Assembly: GCA_002732755.1 (NCBI GenBank) | Contig: NVSP01000083.1 | Coordinates: 4,022 to 10,261 of the forward strand | Direction: 5' to 3' | Source: Phycisphaera sp. | Lineage (GTDB): Bacteria; Planctomycetota; Phycisphaerae; Phycisphaerales; UBA1924 | Length of the DNA stretch: 6,240 nucleotides | Shown: positions 4,906 through 6,240 of the stretch, in pieces | Layout of the letters: every line of letters starts with the position of its first letter | Position numbering within the stretch: position 1 is the stretch's first letter | Notes under the pieces: model-generated | Database searches by the model: none | The model's input: only the letters and a program-made list of their open reading frames with translations | Told to the model about the DNA's origin: nothing | Translations under genes and position numbers: made by a program

Positions 4906-5717
4906 TGCAACACGAACGAACAACACTCGTGCGCGCACGCTTTGGCCTCCCGATCAACCCGGGCGCACTGGCAGACCGACACCAACAACTCATCGCGCGA
5001 GCAAGAATCGCTGCCACGGCGCTCGACGAACAACTCGCGCCGGGTCACATCGCCCTCATCACCGGGCCTAGCGGTTCAGGAAAGTCGCTTGTTCTCAATC
5101 AACTCAAAGCAATCACCCAGCGCGCCATCATCACCAAACCAATCAACACACGCACAACCCCGGCCGTCGTCAACCTCTTCAAGCTCCCGCTTATCCAAAC
5201 AACACGAATCCTCTCAACCTGCGGCCTAGCGGACGCCAACCAACTCGTCACCCCCGCCGGCGCACTCTCCGAAGGCCAGCGCGCCCGCCTCTCTATCGCA
5301 CTCGCACTCGAAACCGCGTTGTTACTGAGCAAACCCTGCACCATCATCGCCGATGAGTTCGCATCAACGCTCGACCGCACCACCGCGTGCGCCCTTGCGG
5401 TCTGTATCCGTAAGCAAATCACCCCGCCCATCCGCCTCGTCATCGCAACCGCGCACGACGACCTCATCGAACCCCTCGCCCCCGATGTTCTCATGTACAC
5501 ACCGCCAGAAGGCCAGCCAGAACTGCTCACAAGGGACGAGTCATGCAAACACATACCGGGCCGCTCACACCGAGCCGAATCAGAGACCGATTCTTCGCAA
5601 GAAACACCAACAATCCCCGGCCGATCAGCATCGGCCCGGGAACCAAGCGCGACTACGACACCCTCGCACGCCTTCACTACCGCGCCGGCGCGCCCGCGAC
5701 ATTCGCTGCGATCCTAG
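4905..5717 (+). CDS. Soluble ABC-type ATPase, ATPase half of a COG2401-like pair
   Basis: This is a 270-aa protein with a complete ABC ATPase core: Walker A GPSGSGKS (54-61), signature LSEGQRARLS (121-130), Walker B CTIIADEF (145-152, Asp150/Glu151), D-loop STLD (154-157) and H-loop His184 (ATAHDD). No transmembrane partner gene is nearby, so it is not a transporter in this context. The pattern LFKLPL...LSTCGLADA...LSEGQRARLS matches the ATPases of COG2401, which are fused to an acetyltransferase domain. Start ATG 4905 overlaps the previous stop by one base; the frame is open upstream to 4236 but crosses the promoter region. The conserved fold ends by about residue 210. Residues 213-270 are Ser/Thr/Pro/Arg-rich low complexity and overlap the GNAT gene in another frame, so this tail is probably a by-product of that overlap or a sign of frameshift fusion. 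Confidence 0.9.
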   Translation: MQHERTTLVRARFGLPINPGALADRHQQLIARARIAATALDEQLAPGHIALITGPSGSGKSLVLNQLKAITQRAIITKPINTRTTPAVVNLFKLPLIQTTRILSTCGLADANQLVTPAGALSEGQRARLSIALALETALLLSKPCTIIADEFASTLDRTTACALAVCIRKQITPPIRLVIATAHDDLIEPLAPDVLMYTPPEGQPELLTRDESCKHIPGRSHRAESETDSSQETPTIPGRSASAREPSATTTPSHAFTTAPARPRHSLRS

Positions 5718-6240
5718 CCGCCCACGACGAATCCACCGACGAACTCGCGGGTGTCCTCGTCGTCAGCAGACCAACCCTCAACGGCAAGTGGCGACAAACC
5801 GCATGGCCCGGCAAGTTCTACACCGGCTCAAAGACGCAGCGCGCAAACGCAATCAACGCATCGCTGCGCACCATAAGCCGCGTCATCATCGACCCACGCT
5901 ACCGAGGCCTTGGCGTTGCAAAGTCGCTCGTGCGCACCTATCTCGAATCGCCGCAAACACCATGCACCGAAGCCATCACCGCGATGGGCTCCATCTGCCC
6001 GTTCTTTGAGCGCGCAGGCATGACCAAGATCAACATCGAACCCATGCAACGAGACACCCGGCTGCAATCGAAACTCGAAGAACTCGCGCACACACCCTGC
6101 GATCTGCTGACCGACCCGCTGCTGCGCACAGCGATGGAAACAAGGCTCCGAATCTGGGCAAGGCAAAACGCCTCGACGCGACCAATCGCAACAGGCCCAA
6201 TCGAGCCAATCGCACGAGCAGCCGCTGCAAGGCTCATCGC
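5543..6240 (+). CDS. GNAT acetyltransferase-like protein, COG2401-type (3' end outside window)
   Basis: Reading from ATG 5543 gives 232 complete codons with no stop up to the window end. Residues 38-76 (DYDTLARLHYRAGAPATFAA and then ELAGVLVVSRPTL) are the first strands of the domain. Residues 111-130 (ISRVIIDPRYRGLGVAKSLV) carry the acetyl-CoA motif R-G-L-G-V-A (121-126). Residues 142-160 (TEAITAMGSICPFFERAGM) form the later strand/helix with the usual FFERAG-type element. The HYRAG and AMGSICPFF stretches fit the acetyltransferase domain of COG2401 better than a general GNAT. AAGGGA (5531-5536) lies 6 bases before the ATG, so independent initiation is likely. The gene begins 175 bases inside the ABC gene in the -1 frame; the frame is open upstream only to the stop at 5411-5413. 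The substrate is unknown. Confidence 0.88.
   Translation, partial: MQTHTGPLTPSRIRDRFFARNTNNPRPISIGPGTKRDYDTLARLHYRAGAPATFAAILAAHDESTDELAGVLVVSRPTLNGKWRQTAWPGKFYTGSKTQRANAINASLRTISRVIIDPRYRGLGVAKSLVRTYLESPQTPCTEAITAMGSICPFFERAGMTKINIEPMQRDTRLQSKLEELAHTPCDLLTDPLLRTAMETRLRIWARQNASTRPIATGPIEPIARAAAARLI

Noticed and set aside
5479..5483. C5 run as a -1 frameshift site joining ABC and GNAT
   Set aside because: The reading does not fit a slippery heptamer, and the ABC frame still looks conserved after it (DVLMYTPPEG).
5353..6009. 218-aa plus-strand frame across the ABC/GNAT junction
   Set aside because: Extreme Arg/Pro/His composition and no motif; it is the third frame over two genes with clear conserved motifs.
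5828..6237. Minus-strand frames opposite the GNAT gene
   Set aside because: They are antisense of a conserved GNAT domain, and have no start signals or family motifs.

Overview
The window looks like chromosomal DNA of a planctomycete, most probably of the Phycisphaerae. The reasons are a GbsR/MarR-like regulator, a C-terminal piece resembling the planctomycete-enriched TIGR03790 family, an excisionase-like HTH protein with a long acidic Gly/Ser/Asp repeat linker and two C-terminal membrane helices, and intergenic palindromes of a type I recall as dispersed in planctomycete genomes. The assignment rests on recognition and not on a search.

Left part (1-1954, + strand). The 3' end of a TIGR03790-like gene (1-642) is followed by a 326-base gene-free stretch packed with three inverted repeats, then a perfect TTGTTTCA-N8-TGAAACAA palindrome. 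Next come a GbsR-type winged-helix regulator (969-1526) and a translationally coupled 143-aa protein of unknown function (1523-1954). Between 1955 and 2123 lie a widespread-type GC hairpin repeat, a terminator serving the opposite strand, and two exact tandem copies of a 14-base unit.

Middle part (2124-4342, - strand). A 362-aa HTH/repeat-linker/two-TM protein (2124-3212) lies downstream of a 308-aa XRE-HTH + S24 (LexA/CI-like) repressor (3416-4342). The repressor keeps the Ala-Gly cleavage site and the Ser/Lys dyad. The 203 bases between them carry no other gene.

Right part (4343-6240). An AT-rich divergent control region holds two 22-bp operator-like palindromes laid exactly over a good sigma-70-type promoter of the repressor. 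Pointing away from it is a tight operon: a 148-aa protein with two predicted HTH segments, a soluble ABC ATPase overlapping it by one base (TAATG), and a GNAT acetyltransferase-like gene that begins 175 bases inside the ABC gene in the -1 frame and runs off the window. The ABC + GNAT pair looks like a split form of COG2401 ('ABC-type ATPase fused to a predicted acetyltransferase domain').

Taken together, the right half reads as a repressor-controlled, possibly DNA-damage-inducible cassette (self-cleaving repressor, two operators, Cro-position HTH protein, ABC ATPase, GNAT). It is the best candidate here for an undescribed system. Whether it belongs to a prophage, an integrative element or a stand-alone module cannot be decided, because its right end is outside the window.
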